From assembly GCA_041605955.1 (NCBI GenBank), contig JBFIXI010000007.1, positions 1 through 64,000 on the forward strand: a stretch of 64,000 bases of DNA, written 5' to 3'. A program made the position numbers and the translations under genes. Source of the DNA: JAHEJX01 sp041605955 (GTDB taxonomy: Bacteria; Actinomycetota; Acidimicrobiia; Spongiisociales; UBA5794). The notes under the pieces were generated by a model. The model was not told where the DNA came from. It ran no database searches and was given only the letters and a program-made list of their open reading frames with translations. Positions 34,702-44,710 of the stretch are shown here, one piece after another (the first letter of the stretch is position 1; the number at the start of each line of letters is the position of its first letter).

Positions 34702-36045
34702 CTAGGTCCTGACCAACTCCTCTGCGCCTTCGGGCCCCTGGGGCTCCTTGGGCTTCTCGAACAGGTGGGCGTTGTGCAGAAACCCGTGCACGCTGAAGGG
34801 GCGTTCGGCTTCGTCGTGGTGCGGCGGGAACACGAAGAAGGCGGCGACGGCCCCTAGGGCGCACAGCGCACCCGCAATGCTGAACGCCAGCGGGAAGTTG
34901 CCCGCATCACCGAGCCAGCCGCCCAGGACGGGGAAGATGATCCCGCCCACGCCGTACGAGAGGAAGACCCAGGGATAGTTCTTGCCAACCGCGGCGTTAC
35001 CGAACTCATCGGCGGTCAATGCGGGAAACAGTGCGAAGTTGCCACCGAAGTTGAAGCCGATCAGCGCCGCAAACAAGTACAGGGTGTACTGGTTGCCGGC
35101 CATGGAGGTGAAGAGCAAGAGGAACACGCCTTGGCTGGCTGCCATCACGACCACCGACATCCTTCGTCCCAGCCTGTCGCCGAGCACCCCCCAGGCGAGC
35201 CGGCCAATGCCGTTGGCGAGGCTGAAGAAGACCGCCATAGCAGTGCCGGCAACCGCGCTGGCCCGAGCCTGCTCCATACCGGCCGCCACGAGGGCTTCGG
35301 TGGGATACAGCTTCATCAGCCCGATTGCCATCAGACCGGCACCGGCGCTGACTAGGAAGGTGATCGAGATCAAGTGGAACTGAGGCGTTCGCAGCATCTC
35401 GCGCGGGGTGAAGTCCTCGGTTCCTTCCCCCAGGGCCTGAGGCGGCTCGAAACCGGGAGGGAGCCACCCTTCCGGCGGCATGTGCATCCAGCGGCTCCCC
35501 AACAGGACAAAGAGGGCGAACACGGCGCCGTAGACAGCGAAAGTGCCTCCGAGCCCCATCGACTCGATCAACCCACCCCAGGACCCGGCCAGTTTGACCC
35601 ATCCCATTGCGCCAAACCCGAAGCCGGCCACTGCGACGCCGGTGATCATTCCCTTCTTGTCCGGGAACCACCGCATGCCGACTGCAATCGGGACGACATA
35701 AGCTAGACCGATGCCTGCGCCACCGATCAACCCTATGCCCGTCAGCACGAGCCAGAACTCGCTGCCGCCGCCGACGGCTCCGATCAGATAGCCGACGCCG
35801 AGCGTCACTCCACCTGCCATCGCCAGGCGCTGTGATCCCCATTCCTTGAGCTTGCGGCCGGCGAGGACCATCACGGCGGCAAACGTCGCCAGGCCCACCG
35901 AGAACACGATTTGTGTCTCCAGCTTGGACCATCCGGCGTCCCGCAATCCGGGGGTGAAGACCGACCAGGCGTAGATCGCTCCCAGGCAGAGCTGTATCAG
36001 CAACGCACCAGCTGCGACCTTCCAACGATGTACCGTCAGGTTCAT
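34702..36045 (-). CDS. MFS transporter of the oxalate/formate antiporter (OFA) family
   Basis: A 447-residue transporter with 12 predicted helices. The opening W-K-V-A-A-G-A-L-L-I-Q-L-C-L-G-A-I-Y-A-W-S-V-F is the OFA hallmark, and G-R-L-A-W-G-V-L-G-D-R-L-G-R-R is the MFS loop motif. The substrate is probably a small carboxylate, not certain. The ATG at 36045 has AAGGAG upstream; codons further upstream are unconserved. Confidence 0.88.
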   Translation of the reverse strand: MNLTVHRWKVAAGALLIQLCLGAIYAWSVFTPGLRDAGWSKLETQIVFSVGLATFAAVMVLAGRKLKEWGSQRLAMAGGVTLGVGYLIGAVGGGSEFWLVLTGIGLIGGAGIGLAYVVPIAVGMRWFPDKKGMITGVAVAGFGFGAMGWVKLAGSWGGLIESMGLGGTFAVYGAVFALFVLLGSRWMHMPPEGWLPPGFEPPQALGEGTEDFTPREMLRTPQFHLISITFLVSAGAGLMAIGLMKLYPTEALVAAGMEQARASAVAGTAMAVFFSLANGIGRLAWGVLGDRLGRRMSVVVMAASQGVFLLLFTSMAGNQYTLYLFAALIGFNFGGNFALFPALTADEFGNAAVGKNYPWVFLSYGVGGIIFPVLGGWLGDAGNFPLAFSIAGALCALGAVAAFFVFPPHHDEAERPFSVHGFLHNAHLFEKPKEPQGPEGAEELVRT

Positions 36046-36174
36046 GTGCGCCGCTCCTTGTGGGGAACTCCCATCCACCGTATGTCGTGCCGCGGTGGGG
36101 TTGTAGAGGCGAAGGAGGAAACCGCGGGGTACTAAGTACTTGAAGTGCGGCGCAGCAACCGAGGTCAACCGCGG

Positions 36175-36885
36175 TCAGCTGCCAATAACCGGACTACAGC
36201 CCCAACCATCGAATTGGCCGTTCATCAGGGTGGCCCGCTCGTGAAGCTCCCAAGTGATGTCCGTGAGCAGCTCGATGTCGACGGCGGCGATGAAGTATGC
36301 CCTCACTCCCGGCCTGCCATCGTCGTCGATCGCAGCGACTTCGAGGCCGATGCTGCGAACATCGCGCACATATCTGTCCCGATCGATCTCTCGATGGAAG
36401 TAGACGAAGAACTCGATCAGTCGCGGGATGTCGAGCGAATCACCCGCCTGCACCAGTTGGTACACGATCAGGCCGTTGCGAGCCCGGTGGCGGTCTTTGC
36501 CGCGGGGGAGCAGCCTGTCGTGGTAATGCGACCATTCCGGGTCGAGTGATACCGAGAGGTGGGCTCCCGCCACCTTGCGCATCACCTTGTGGAGAGCCCG
36601 CTCCGCACCGCTCGGTCCATACCACGCCAGCTCCCACTTGCCGAAGCCGCGCCGCCTCCCTACGGAGACCAGCCCGGCGTCTTCGGCGGCGCGGTTGAGG
36701 GCATCCTCGACCGGCTCGAAGCGAGCCACCTCCGAGTCATCGCCGTAGCCGTAAGTGCCGGGACGTGCCATGGGCGATTCGACGAGATAGAGATGGTCGG
36801 CTTCGACCGAGCGCTCCCTCTCGAAGCGAGCATCCACCATGACCATCCGATCGTCCGATCGGTACGACATCCAGGTCTCGGTCAC
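36175..36885 (-). CDS. DUF695/RraB-like protein
   Basis: A 236-residue cytosolic protein. The first half (M-S-Y-R-S-D-D-R-M-V-M-V-D-A) resembles DUF695; the second half resembles RraB, the protein inhibitor of RNase E, with G-L-E-V and the terminal D-G-W-G-C-S-P-V. Fusion of these two domains is known in bacteria. A regulatory role in RNA turnover is only suggested by the family. It lies 16 bases downstream of the GMC oxidase stop on the same strand. Confidence 0.65.
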   Translation of the reverse strand: MTETWMSYRSDDRMVMVDARFERERSVEADHLYLVESPMARPGTYGYGDDSEVARFEPVEDALNRAAEDAGLVSVGRRRGFGKWELAWYGPSGAERALHKVMRKVAGAHLSVSLDPEWSHYHDRLLPRGKDRHRARNGLIVYQLVQAGDSLDIPRLIEFFVYFHREIDRDRYVRDVRSIGLEVAAIDDDGRPGVRAYFIAAVDIELLTDITWELHERATLMNGQFDGWGCSPVIGS

Positions 36886-36901
36886 GGATTCCCCACCACT
36901 G

Positions 36902-38884
36902 CTACGGGGCCAAACGGGCGGCGAGCGTCGCCGCCCCGCGGTGGGCGATCGTCTGGATAGAGATCATCGGGTTCACGCCGCTGGAAGCGGGGAACGTAGC
37001 TGCATCGAGCACGAAGAGATTGGGCGTGGTGTGTACCTCGTTGTCGCCATCGACCACTGAGGTCTTCGGGTTCGCGCCCATCCGTGCGGTGCCCATTTGA
37101 TGCCACGAGCCCAAGCTGAACTGCCCGGGGCCATAGCCCGCCGCGTCCACCCGCATCATGAAGTCCTCGACGGTCTCGCTTCCCCGTGGGCTCCAGACCA
37201 CTTGGGACGACTGGGGCGTCATGATCTCGGTAGCCCCTGCAGCCGCCAGCACCTGAGCGGCGCGCATGGTCCCGGTGCGGAGGTGACCGATATCGTGGCG
37301 GTTGAGCCGATACCTCCACACCGGCCGGCCGCGGCGGTCCACCCTGACCCGCCCAGCAGAGGTGTCGCGCACGATCACTCCCACGAGGTTCTTGCGGCGG
37401 TAGCGAGTGATGAGCGACTTGAACTGAGCGCCCGAGTTCCATGGACTGAGCACCCCGAGAAAGACCGGATGTATGGGCGCCGTCTCGAACTTGACCCCGT
37501 AGCCGTTGCCATCGAGATCGGTGAATTGGTCCGAGTAGAGGGCCTGCATGATGCCCGCCCACGGCTCGAAGGTCTGCTCGAAGTCGCCCCAGATGGGCGT
37601 AGCCGGGTGCAGGCGGAGATGTCGGCCGACGGCGGGCCCACCCACCCCACTCCGCAGCAGGATGGCGGGCGTATTCAGCGAGCCGGCCGCGAGGACGACC
37701 GCCCGCGACCGTACTCTGACGTGATGCGGGCCGACCCATGCCTCGATCCCGGTGGCCACTCCCGCCACCGTTGTAACCTTGTCGACCGCGGCGTCTACCA
37801 CGATACGGGCGCCGTCGTCGTGAGCCGTCTGCAGATACGTCAGCAGCGTCGACTGTTTGGCGGACCGACGGCACCCCATCGTGCAGTATCCGCACGAGTC
37901 CGGGTCGCAACCGGCGACATTGCGCGGCATCGCGGCGACGTGCCACCCGAGGTCGCGGAGCCCCTTCTCCATCGCTGCGTCGCGATGAGACGGCTCGTTG
38001 TGATGCTGATTGATGCCGAGCCTGCCGTGCACCGCTTCAGAGGCGGCGGCGAAGTCGGCGCCGGTGAAGACACCGCGCAGCCCTGAAACCTCGTCCCACT
38101 CTTGGCGTATCGAGTCCGGGGTGGCGAATGAGGTCGTGTAATTGACCACGGTTCCTCCGCCCAGCGTCGATCCGGCCACGATGTTGACGCCGCCGTCGCT
38201 CGTGGTCGACTGCAGTCCGTCCAGATACATGGCGCGGTATGCCTCGGACTCGTAATGGGTGAAGTCGGCCTCGTTGTGGTAGCCGCCCTTCTCGAGGACT
38301 ACGACGTCTAGGCCGCGCGAGGCGAGCACTGCCGCAGCCACTCCGCCTCCGGCTCCCGAGCCGACGACTACGACATCGCAATCGAGGGTCACATCCCCGG
38401 AAATCACCAGCGGTTGAATGGGCTTGGCAACCTGCGGTGCTGGCGCGTCCGGCCCGGGATAGCCCATCGCCACCCACGCCAACGGGGTCGGCTCCGAGGA
38501 GTCGGCGGCCAGGGAAGCGAGGCAAACCAGTCGCTTCAAGCCTGAGTACACCTGCCGAGCCTGCACCAGGGGAGAACGCGCCATCATGCGCAGCGCCTGC
38601 CTTCTCTCCGATTCGTCGAGATCCGTCAACGCGGCGAACTTGCGATAGAGGATTAGACCGCCCGCCCGGGTTCCCAACAGGGTCAGGGCGCGGCCCAGGT
38701 CCTGGGCAATCCGTTCGTCCGGCATGGCCGCCAGGATCTGCTGCAGCCGGCTGGGCAGGCCGAGGCCGTCGATCGTGTTGATCTCGAATTCCGTTTCTCC
38801 CGCCACCGCGGGGAGCATGGCGGATGCAAACGCCAACAGCGTTGCGAATTGGCCCGGACTGAGCGAGGCGTCATAGGAGGTCAT
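36902..38884 (-). CDS. GMC-family FAD oxidoreductase, long-chain alcohol oxidase type
   Basis: A 660-residue flavoenzyme. An extra N-terminal region (1-165) of the fatty-alcohol-oxidase type precedes the FAD motif V-V-V-G-S-G-A-G-G-G near 172-181. G-G-T-V-V-N-Y is the GMC signature. The C-rich segment C-D-P-D-S-C-G-Y-C-T-M-G-C is conserved in this subgroup. The catalytic His is in S-W-H-Q-M-G-T-A-R-M-G and Asn in S-G-V-N-P. Likely substrates are long-chain or sterol alcohols. ATG 38884 has AAGGAG 14 bases upstream, a long spacing. Confidence 0.88.
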   Translation of the reverse strand: MTSYDASLSPGQFATLLAFASAMLPAVAGETEFEINTIDGLGLPSRLQQILAAMPDERIAQDLGRALTLLGTRAGGLILYRKFAALTDLDESERRQALRMMARSPLVQARQVYSGLKRLVCLASLAADSSEPTPLAWVAMGYPGPDAPAPQVAKPIQPLVISGDVTLDCDVVVVGSGAGGGVAAAVLASRGLDVVVLEKGGYHNEADFTHYESEAYRAMYLDGLQSTTSDGGVNIVAGSTLGGGTVVNYTTSFATPDSIRQEWDEVSGLRGVFTGADFAAASEAVHGRLGINQHHNEPSHRDAAMEKGLRDLGWHVAAMPRNVAGCDPDSCGYCTMGCRRSAKQSTLLTYLQTAHDDGARIVVDAAVDKVTTVAGVATGIEAWVGPHHVRVRSRAVVLAAGSLNTPAILLRSGVGGPAVGRHLRLHPATPIWGDFEQTFEPWAGIMQALYSDQFTDLDGNGYGVKFETAPIHPVFLGVLSPWNSGAQFKSLITRYRRKNLVGVIVRDTSAGRVRVDRRGRPVWRYRLNRHDIGHLRTGTMRAAQVLAAAGATEIMTPQSSQVVWSPRGSETVEDFMMRVDAAGYGPGQFSLGSWHQMGTARMGANPKTSVVDGDNEVHTTPNLFVLDAATFPASSGVNPMISIQTIAHRGAATLAARLAP

Positions 38885-38980
38885 GGCGTTGAACGGTACT
38901 CCTTGCCGTGGGGGCCCGTCATCTCGATCGAATATCCGAGGAGACTCATGCATCCCGCTCGCGGCCTAGCCTGCGGAGCC

Positions 38981-39997
38981 ATGTCTGGGGAGCCATCTCT
39001 CAGCCCGCCCGAGGTGTCCGTGGTGATCCCGGTGCGCAACGAGGAGTCGACGATCGCCAACGCGATTCGTAGTGCGCTGGGACAGACCGGGGCGCCACCG
39101 CTGGAGGTCATCGTTGCCGACGGTGACAGCACCGACGGGACTCGGGCGGTTGTCTCGGCATTGGCCCACGACGACCATCGGGTGAGGCTGATGAGCAATC
39201 CGGCTTCCCACATACCGAGCGGGCTCAATGCGGCGATCCGGGCCGCTCGCGGGGACGTGATCGTGCGCTGCGACGCCCACTCCGTGCTGCCGTCGGGGTA
39301 CATAGCGAGCGCGCTGCGGCTCCTCGAGAAGACCGGCGCCGACGTGGTCGGTGGCATACAGCGGGCGGTCGGGCGGACGTGGTGGCAACGAGCGACTGCG
39401 ATAGGGATGACGACGCCGCTTGGAGTGGGTGACGCCCGTTTTCACACCGGCGGCCCGCCGGGACCGGTCGACACCGTCTATCTAGGGGTATTCCGGCGAG
39501 CCGCGCTGGAGCGCTCCGGACTATTTGATGAGTCACTGCACCGCAATGAGGACTACGAGCTCAACTACCGCATCCGCCGGGACGGGGGAGTGGTCTACTT
39601 CCACCCCGACCTCGAGGTCGAGTATGCCCCGCGCCGCAACCTGCTGGCGCTGGCCGGTCAGTATCGCCATTACGGGGCATGGAAGCGACTAGTGCTGCGC
39701 CGGTTCCCGGAATCATTGCGGTGGCGTCAACTGGCAGCCCCGCTGCTGGTGGTCGGGTTCGTTGTCTCGCTGATCCTGTTGGTGTTCGGCCAGGCACGGC
39801 TGGCGTCGTTGATTCCCGGCGGATACCTTGCGGCCATCCTGCTGACGAGCCTCGTGGAGCTGATCCGCAGGCGCGATTCGGCAGCATTGGCGCTCCCGCT
39901 GGTGCTGCCGACCATGCACCTCAGTTGGGCTTTCGGGTTCATGACCTCCGATTTGCAGGATCCGGGCCCGTCCGTCGCCCGGCTCGATCCCCGCTGA
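38981..39997 (+). CDS. Glycosyltransferase family 2, membrane-anchored
   Basis: A 338-residue GT-A enzyme. V-S-V-V-I-P-V-R-N-E-E opens the nucleotide-sugar fold, D-G-D-S-T-D-G-T follows, C-D-A-H supplies the metal-binding D-x-H, and N-E-D-Y-E-L-N-Y-R-I is the catalytic ED-Y region. Two or three C-terminal helices (about 248-320) anchor it. It resembles succinoglycan/ExoA-type transferases. Its stop overlaps the next glycosyltransferase ATG (TGATG). Confidence 0.9.
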   Translation: MSGEPSLSPPEVSVVIPVRNEESTIANAIRSALGQTGAPPLEVIVADGDSTDGTRAVVSALAHDDHRVRLMSNPASHIPSGLNAAIRAARGDVIVRCDAHSVLPSGYIASALRLLEKTGADVVGGIQRAVGRTWWQRATAIGMTTPLGVGDARFHTGGPPGPVDTVYLGVFRRAALERSGLFDESLHRNEDYELNYRIRRDGGVVYFHPDLEVEYAPRRNLLALAGQYRHYGAWKRLVLRRFPESLRWRQLAAPLLVVGFVVSLILLVFGQARLASLIPGGYLAAILLTSLVELIRRRDSAALALPLVLPTMHLSWAFGFMTSDLQDPGPSVARLDPR

Positions 39998-40854
39998 TGG
40001 AGGCTTCCTTCGTCCTGCTCACTCAGGGAGATCGCACTGCGGAGTTGCGACGGGCGATCGAGTCGATCCAGGCCCAAGAAGGTATCTCCGCCGAGATCGT
40101 GGTGATCTCCAACGGGGCCGGTGAGATCGAGGTGCCGGATGGAGTGAAGCTGTTTGTGTCACGGGAGAATCTGGGGATTCCCGGGGGGCGCAACCTCGGG
40201 GCGGCCGACAGCCATCACGACATCATCTTCTTCCTCGACGACGATGCATGGTTCGTCGAGCGGGATGCCGCCCGGCGGGTGCTGGCGGCGTTTGCCATTG
40301 ACCGGGAGCTGGGCATCGTCAGCTTTCGTATCGCCGATCCGGTGTCGGGCGAGAGTGAGCGCCGCCACGTGCCGCGGTTGGGCGCGGTCGACCCGGCGCG
40401 TAGCGGGCAGGTGACCACATTTCTCGGAGGGGCGTGCGCGATTCGTCGCACGGTCTTCGAACGGTGTGGCGCCTACCCGAAGCGTTTCCACTATTCCCAT
40501 GAGGAGTCCGATCTGGCTTGGCGGGCGATCGACGCTGGTTTCACCATCGTCTACCGGGGCGACGTTCTCGTTATGCATCCCGCGGCACCCCCGACGCGTC
40601 ACTCCGACTATCACTTCTGGTCGACCCGCAATCGCGTCTGGCTGGCGCGGCGCCGGCTGCCGTGGCTCCTCGCGCTGCCACATGTGGCGATTCATACGCT
40701 GCGCTCTTTGCTCCGCGCGGGGTCGCCCGCCAACCGGCGCCGGGTCTGGAGAGGCTGGCGGGCAGGTTGGACGGAACCTGCCGGCGAGCGGGCGCCCATC
40801 AGTTGGCGGACGGCGTGGCGACTGACCCGCATGGGGCGCCCGCCGCTCATCTGA
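39997..40854 (+). CDS. Glycosyltransferase family 2 (rhamnosyltransferase-like)
   Basis: A 285-residue GT-A enzyme with S-R-E-N-L-G-I-P-G-G-R-N-L-G, the metal motif L-D-D-D-A and H-E-E-S-D-L-A-W-R, as in WcaA/rhamnosyltransferase-like proteins. No membrane helix is clear. Coupled to the upstream transferase by the TGATG overlap, it probably adds the next sugar in the same surface glycan. Confidence 0.88.
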   Translation: MEASFVLLTQGDRTAELRRAIESIQAQEGISAEIVVISNGAGEIEVPDGVKLFVSRENLGIPGGRNLGAADSHHDIIFFLDDDAWFVERDAARRVLAAFAIDRELGIVSFRIADPVSGESERRHVPRLGAVDPARSGQVTTFLGGACAIRRTVFERCGAYPKRFHYSHEESDLAWRAIDAGFTIVYRGDVLVMHPAAPPTRHSDYHFWSTRNRVWLARRRLPWLLALPHVAIHTLRSLLRAGSPANRRRVWRGWRAGWTEPAGERAPISWRTAWRLTRMGRPPLI

Positions 40855-40955
40855 CCGGGGGCTTGGGGCGGGTTTCATTCGCCCTTAGGGCCAGAGTCAC
40901 ATAGGGTTCCCTACAGTCGAAGCTCTACCGCACCGATTGAGCTTGGGGAGTGCTC

Positions 40956-43900
40956 ATGAGGATCGATTACCGATCACACCGGCTGGCTTTGCTGACAGCA
41001 GTCGCTCTGGCGTTTGCAGTCGCACCTTCGCTGGCGCGCGCCGACGACGAACTCCGCCGGGCACACATCGACGGCCACGAGCACGGCGAGGAAGAGCAGT
41101 ACATGCTCGATGCCGCCTCGTCGTCTCCAGGAGCTACGTTCTTCAACGAGTCCTCGGGGTGCGGGGCGCCCAACGGGGCCAAGACCCCGGCCACCACTAC
41201 CGACTCGCTACCGAACCGGGGGATCCCGGCCAACCACCAGGTCCGGGGTCCGTGGGCCGACTTCTACGGGCGCGACTACGGCGATGTGAGCCGCTCGATG
41301 GTGGAGTGGACCGTTCCCATGAGTGGTGGACGGACTGTCCTTGTCCACGAGCGGGCTTATCCCGCGTTTCAGCGGGTGACCGAGAACCTGGCCGCCCGGG
41401 CGGCGGAAGGCAAGCACTACGAGGTGCGTATCGCCGCCACGTGGGTGTGGCGGCGCATCGGGGGCAGCTACCGGATGTCGACGCACGCCTTCGGCACGAC
41501 GATCGACATCAACTGGGACACCAACCCGTACCGAGCAGACAACGAGCTGATAACCGACATGCCGGCCTGGTTCGTCCAGGCGTGGCGCGACGCCGGATTC
41601 TGTTGGGGCGGCGACTGGCTCTACATCAAGGACACGATGCACTTCTCGTGGATGGGGCCGGGGGCCATGGAGGACTACGGGGACCTTCCCAAGCCCTACT
41701 CGCCCAACACCGCCAAAGCAGCGTTCACCGACGAGGCCTACTCCAGCTGGAGTGGATTCTCCACCGCAGGCGGCGCCCGGTTGGTCATCGCCGATGTCAA
41801 CGGAGACGGAGCTCCGGACCTGGTGCGGCTGCGCGATCACGGTGCCGACGGTGTCCAACTGTCGTTTGCCCGGTCCTCGATGAACTTCCGACGCTGCAGC
41901 ACCACCTCGTTCACGGCCCATGGTGCCCGAGGTGCCGATCGATATATCGTCGCCGACTACGACGGCGACTCCCGTCCCGACCTGTGGACATTGCGCACCG
42001 GCGGCTCGACGCTGCTGATCGAGGTCTTCACTTACGCCAGTGGATACCGCGAGTCGACCCAAGTCACCACCGGCGCCGCATCGCGGCTCCGCGCCTCCTA
42101 CCTGGTCGGCGACTACGACCGAGACGGCAAGGGCGACCTGTACGTGGTCACCCCGGGCGCCGATACCCGCGTGGAGATCTGGAGCGGGGCAGCCGGCTAC
42201 GCCACGCGGATCGTTGACGGGACGTCCGGCCTGGATACCCGCGGATCATGGCAATTCTCGATTGGCGATGACGACGTCGACGGGCGGGACGACGTCGTGG
42301 CGATCGATGCCGAGGGCTCGGTCCGACTGCGGACGCTGCTGGCGAAGGAGGGCTTCACCGGCTCTCCGGTCAATTCGTCCACAGGAGCGACCGCCGAAGC
42401 CGGCGATCACTTCGCGATGGGGGATCTCGACGGGGACGGCCGCCCCGATCTGTGGCAGATCGACGCCGCCGGCCGCGTCACGGTGCGCCGCGGAGGCAAC
42501 TCGACGCTACCCGTCGCCTACTGGTACCAAACCCCGGGTTGGCGATGCGGAGGGCTGTCGCCGGCAGATCCTTGGGACTTCGACGGCAACTCCTTCCACG
42601 ATATGGCCGTGGGGTCGCCGCTCGAGGACATCGACGATCTCCGCGATGCGGGTGCGCTCAACGTCGTCTACGGCACCAAAGACGGTCCGGTCGTGGTCGA
42701 TGACGACCTGTTCTATCAGCATCTGGACGCGATCGAAGGCGTGTCCGAACGGGGGGACCGCTTCGGGGGCACGACCGCGTCCGGCGACTTCGACCACGAT
42801 GGAAACGCTGATCTCGCCGTGGCCGCCCCCCGAGACGATGTCGGTCCGGTCGTCAACGGCGGTCTCGTCAACATCATCATGGGGCGACGCCACGGGCTCG
42901 ACGCCGCAGACGGCCAGCTCTGGCACAGAGATATCGCCGGCGTGCAAGCGGCCGCCGGGACCGGTGATCGGTTCGGGGCCGCCATGGTATCCGCCGATTT
43001 CAACCGGGACGGCTTCTTCGATCTCGCAATCGGCGTGCCGGGTGACGAGGTCGGCGGCGCCCCCGGCGCCGGGTCCGTGTCAGTGCTCTACGGAAGCAAG
43101 CGTGGTCTGACGGCGGCAGCCGACCAGGTCTGGCATCAGGACGTCGCCGGCATTCTCGGCACGGCCGGGCGCAGTGATCGCTTCGGAGCTGCCCTGGCTG
43201 CGGGTGACTTCGATCGGGACGGCTACGCCGATCTCGTGGTAGGGGCTCCCGGTGACGTCGTCGGTGGCGCCGCGGAAGCGGGCCAAATCCACGTCATCTA
43301 CGGGTCGCCGGAGGGACTGGCCGCCGCCGGCAACGCCCGATTCCATCAAGACAGCAGCGGAATGCTCGAGGTCGCCGGGACCGGCGACGAGTTTGGCTCC
43401 AGCCTGGCGGTGGCAGACTTCGACGGCGACGGATACAGCGATGTTGCCGTCGGGGTGCCCCGCGAAGACGATGGATCCAAGAAGTCGATAGGCAAGGTTC
43501 AGATCATCTTCGGCTCGGCTGCCGGCCTCACCGCTGCCGGGAACGAGCTGTGGAGCCAGGACAGCACGGGCGTCGCTTCCAGAGCGCAGGCCGGCGATCG
43601 GTTCGGTGCTGCACTGGCCGCAGCCGATTTCGACGACGACGGATTCGGGGATCTCGCCATCGGTGTTCCCCATGAAGACTTCGCCGGCGCGCGCAACACC
43701 GGTGCTATCAACGTGCTGTACGGCCGTCGCAGCGGGCTGCATGCTCGACCGGGGAACTTCCTCAGCCAGGGCCGAGGTGGGCTGGTCGGGACCGCCGAGG
43801 TCGGAGACAGGTTCGGCGCCAGCCTGCGGGCCGTCGATGTCGATGGTTCCGGCCGGTGGGATCTGTTGGCCGGTCTCCCGGGCGAAGACCTGGCCGCCGT

Positions 43901-44033
43901 CGATGCCGGGGCGGCCATCTTGATCATGGGGTCCGCGGCCGGCCTCAAGCTGGAGAACAGCTCCGTGTGGCACCAAGACACCCCGGGCATCGCCGGGACC
44001 GTTGAGGCCGGTGACGGGTTTGGGAAGCTGTGA
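40956..44033 (+). CDS. Large secreted protein: M15-type peptidase domain plus FG-GAP/integrin-like repeats
   Basis: A 1025-residue exported protein. The signal peptide ends near residue 29 (A-R-A). Residues 95-245 resemble VanY/D-Ala-D-Ala carboxypeptidases of family M15, with S-T-H-A-F-G-T-T-I-D-I-N (H177, D184) and D-T-M-H-F (H229) as the zinc ligands. From about 255 to the end run VCBS-type and FG-GAP repeats of the form D-R-F-G-A-A-L-A-A-G-D-F-D-R-D-G-Y-A-D-L, each with a D-x-D-x-D-G calcium loop, forming one or two beta-propellers. The combination suggests a cell-wall hydrolase or surface protein. ATG 40956 fits GGGGAG; GTG 40950 is part of that site. Confidence 0.85.
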   Translation: MRIDYRSHRLALLTAVALAFAVAPSLARADDELRRAHIDGHEHGEEEQYMLDAASSSPGATFFNESSGCGAPNGAKTPATTTDSLPNRGIPANHQVRGPWADFYGRDYGDVSRSMVEWTVPMSGGRTVLVHERAYPAFQRVTENLAARAAEGKHYEVRIAATWVWRRIGGSYRMSTHAFGTTIDINWDTNPYRADNELITDMPAWFVQAWRDAGFCWGGDWLYIKDTMHFSWMGPGAMEDYGDLPKPYSPNTAKAAFTDEAYSSWSGFSTAGGARLVIADVNGDGAPDLVRLRDHGADGVQLSFARSSMNFRRCSTTSFTAHGARGADRYIVADYDGDSRPDLWTLRTGGSTLLIEVFTYASGYRESTQVTTGAASRLRASYLVGDYDRDGKGDLYVVTPGADTRVEIWSGAAGYATRIVDGTSGLDTRGSWQFSIGDDDVDGRDDVVAIDAEGSVRLRTLLAKEGFTGSPVNSSTGATAEAGDHFAMGDLDGDGRPDLWQIDAAGRVTVRRGGNSTLPVAYWYQTPGWRCGGLSPADPWDFDGNSFHDMAVGSPLEDIDDLRDAGALNVVYGTKDGPVVVDDDLFYQHLDAIEGVSERGDRFGGTTASGDFDHDGNADLAVAAPRDDVGPVVNGGLVNIIMGRRHGLDAADGQLWHRDIAGVQAAAGTGDRFGAAMVSADFNRDGFFDLAIGVPGDEVGGAPGAGSVSVLYGSKRGLTAAADQVWHQDVAGILGTAGRSDRFGAALAAGDFDRDGYADLVVGAPGDVVGGAAEAGQIHVIYGSPEGLAAAGNARFHQDSSGMLEVAGTGDEFGSSLAVADFDGDGYSDVAVGVPREDDGSKKSIGKVQIIFGSAAGLTAAGNELWSQDSTGVASRAQAGDRFGAALAAADFDDDGFGDLAIGVPHEDFAGARNTGAINVLYGRRSGLHARPGNFLSQGRGGLVGTAEVGDRFGASLRAVDVDGSGRWDLLAGLPGEDLAAVDAGAAILIMGSAAGLKLENSSVWHQDTPGIAGTVEAGDGFGKL

Positions 44034-44060
44034 GGCCCGACAACCGCGCCCTCTGATGGC

Positions 44061-44693
44061 CTACGGAGCCAGCCGCATCACCGACCAGCCATCACCCTGG
44101 CGGGTGTACTCCAGTCGGTCGTGCATCCGGTTCTCTCTCCCTTGCCAGAACTCGATCCGATCGGGTAACAAGCGGTAGCCCCCCCAGTGGTCGGGTCGAG
44201 GAATCGGTCCGGCATGTTCGTCGGCGACGGCGGCGAAGGCTGCTTCCAGCTCTTCGCGGCTGGCAAGCGGCGTGGATTGCCGTGAGGCGGTGGCGGCAAT
44301 CTGGGCGCCGCGGGGCCGGGTGGAGAAGTACTCATCGGACTCGTCCACACTCACCTTGGAGACTGCGCCCGAGGCGCGGATTTGGCGGTGGATGTTCAGC
44401 CACGTGAAATTCACCGCCGCCCTGTCGTTGGCCACGAGGTCCCGCGCCTTGGCAGAGCCGTAATTCGTGAAGAAGACGAGCCCGTGGTCGACCCCTTTCA
44501 ATAGCACGCTACGAACAGAGGGGGCTCCGCTGGCGTTGACGGTGGCCAAACACATCGCATTGGATTGCGGCTCGCCGGCCTCATGCGCCTGTTGCACCCA
44601 TGCCGCTATCGCCGCCAGTGGATCTTCACCGATCGCCGCCGGAGACAATGGCTCACCCGCGTAATCCTGCCGGGATATCGAAATATCGGCCAT
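44061..44693 (-). CDS. pdxH: Pyridoxamine 5'-phosphate oxidase
   Basis: A 210-residue FMN enzyme converting pyridoxine/pyridoxamine phosphate to PLP. It has the R-S-V-L-L-K-G FMN-contact strand, F-F-T-N-Y-G-S-A-K-A, and the C-terminal signature W-G-G-Y-R-L-L-P-D-R-I-E-F-W-Q-G with R-M-H-D-R-L. It lies 17 bases downstream of korB on the same strand. Confidence 0.95.
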   Translation of the reverse strand: MADISISRQDYAGEPLSPAAIGEDPLAAIAAWVQQAHEAGEPQSNAMCLATVNASGAPSVRSVLLKGVDHGLVFFTNYGSAKARDLVANDRAAVNFTWLNIHRQIRASGAVSKVSVDESDEYFSTRPRGAQIAATASRQSTPLASREELEAAFAAVADEHAGPIPRPDHWGGYRLLPDRIEFWQGRENRMHDRLEYTRQGDGWSVMRLAP

Positions 44694-44710
44694 GGCGGTG
44701 TGGGACGTCC

